Source: Betaproteobacteria bacterium RIFCSPLOWO2_02_FULL_68_150 (GTDB lineage Bacteria > Pseudomonadota > Gammaproteobacteria > Burkholderiales > SG8-39). From it: a stretch of DNA of 8,181 nt. This document shows, piece after piece, positions 7,714 to 8,181 of this stretch. The position numbers and the translations under genes were made by a program. The first letter of the stretch is position 1. Every line of letters starts with the position of its first letter. The notes under the pieces were generated by a model that had not been told where the DNA came from, ran no database searches, and worked only from the letters and a program-made list of their open reading frames with translations. Location: contig MERE01000118.1 of assembly GCA_001771975.1 (NCBI GenBank), positions 1 to 8,181 on the forward strand, written 5' to 3'.

Positions 7714-8181
7714 TCAAGCCCGCCGGTGGCTGCCGGCGACGATCCTGAATTCGTACAGCCGGCACTCGAGCGCGCCGTTGAATAGCGGCACGCGGCGCGC
7801 CGGCTGCAGCCGGATCAGCTTCGCCAGGCGCAGGTCGGCGGTGAAGAAGTGACAGCGCCAGCCGGCGAAATTCTTTTTCAGTGCATCGCCCAGCTTCGGA
7901 TAGAAGCGCGCCAGTTCCTCCTCGCTTCCGATGCGCTCGCCGTAGGGCGGATTGGCGAGCATCACGCCCGAGGCCGCCGGAGCGCTGCGCGCCAGGATGT
8001 CGGCGCGTTCCAGCCGCACCTGCCCCGCGAAACCTGCAGCCGACAGATTCTTCGTTGCCGCCTCGAGCGCACGCGCATCGCGGTCGCTGCCGTAAAGTTC
8101 AAGACGTGTCGACGAGCGATTTTCGCCGGCGGTGGATTTCAGCCGCTGCAGCAACTTGGCGTCGAAATTCGAGAGCTTCTC
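7714..8181 (-). CDS. rlmL: RlmL-type 23S rRNA guanine-N2 methyltransferase, C-terminal part
   Basis: This is the final 155 codons of a gene that runs off the right edge of the window; the frame is open to base 8181 and no true start is present. The protein transfers a methyl group from S-adenosylmethionine to the exocyclic N2 of a guanine in 23S rRNA (G2445 in E. coli for RlmL). The visible part is the second half of the class I methyltransferase fold: YGSDRDARALEAA (acidic cofactor-binding loop), the catalytic NPPYGER (7933-7953), and the typical tail FNGALECRLYEF. The upstream fragment EKLSNFDAKLLQRLK also fits the RlmL/YcbY family. The N-terminal THUMP domain, if present, lies outside. E. 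coli RlmL is fused to RlmK at its C-terminus; here the gene stops after the RlmL domain, as in many betaproteobacteria. A related THUMP-type methyltransferase cannot be excluded. Confidence 0.88.
   Translation of the reverse strand, partial: EKLSNFDAKLLQRLKSTAGENRSSTRLELYGSDRDARALEAATKNLSAAGFAGQVRLERADILARSAPAASGVMLANPPYGERIGSEEELARFYPKLGDALKKNFAGWRCHFFTADLRLAKLIRLQPARRVPLFNGALECRLYEFRIVAGSHRRA
7721..7738. terminator. Possible hairpin between convergent pilU and rlmL
   Basis: CGCCGG and CCGGCG form a perfect 6-bp GC stem with a 6-base loop, 13 bases after the pilU stop and inside the last codons of the methyltransferase gene. No T run follows on either strand, so it lacks the hallmark of an intrinsic terminator, and such stems arise easily in GC-rich DNA. 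It is listed because it is the only candidate structure at this convergent junction. Confidence 0.2.

Overview
The window is GC-rich, compactly coded chromosomal DNA from a proteobacterium, most likely a betaproteobacterium. Clues are the E. coli-type aceA-aceK pair, the type IV pilus retraction genes pilT-pilU set divergently against yggS-proC-yggT (the arrangement known in Pseudomonas aeruginosa and many betaproteobacteria), strong GGAG-type ribosome sites, and codons rich in G or C at third positions. The genus cannot be fixed by reading alone. There are no tRNA or rRNA genes, CRISPR arrays, insertion sequences or phage genes. No gap between genes exceeds 168 bases.

Layout. (1) 1-168 is a relatively AT-rich leader with a perfect 7-bp inverted repeat. 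(2) 169-3265 on the plus strand holds aceA (isocitrate lyase) and aceK (isocitrate dehydrogenase kinase/phosphatase), 7 bases apart. (3) 3255-5477 on the minus strand is a tightly coupled cluster, in transcription order yggS, proC, yggT, yggU. Each gene overlaps the next by 1 to 4 bases, and the last gene overlaps the end of aceK by 11 bases, tail to tail. (4) 5508-7707 on the plus strand holds pilT and pilU, sharing a 30-base divergent gap with yggS. (5) 7714-8181 on the minus strand is the C-terminal part of an RlmL-type 23S rRNA guanine-N2 methyltransferase, cut by the window edge.

How the genes work together. aceA and aceK form the carbon-saving glyoxylate module: AceA takes isocitrate into the shunt, while AceK controls how much isocitrate dehydrogenase competes for it. 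The yggS cluster combines vitamin B6 homeostasis, the last step of proline synthesis, and two small conserved proteins. PilT and PilU are the hexameric ATPases that retract type IV pili for twitching and DNA uptake.

Most of the window is ordinary housekeeping DNA and I do not see a new multi-gene system. Two details stand out. The YggS protein has lost about 50 residues from the middle of its barrel with the frame kept open. yggU lacks a normal start codon and sits directly after a run of nine G at the yggT stop, where a single -1 slip would fuse YggT to YggU.
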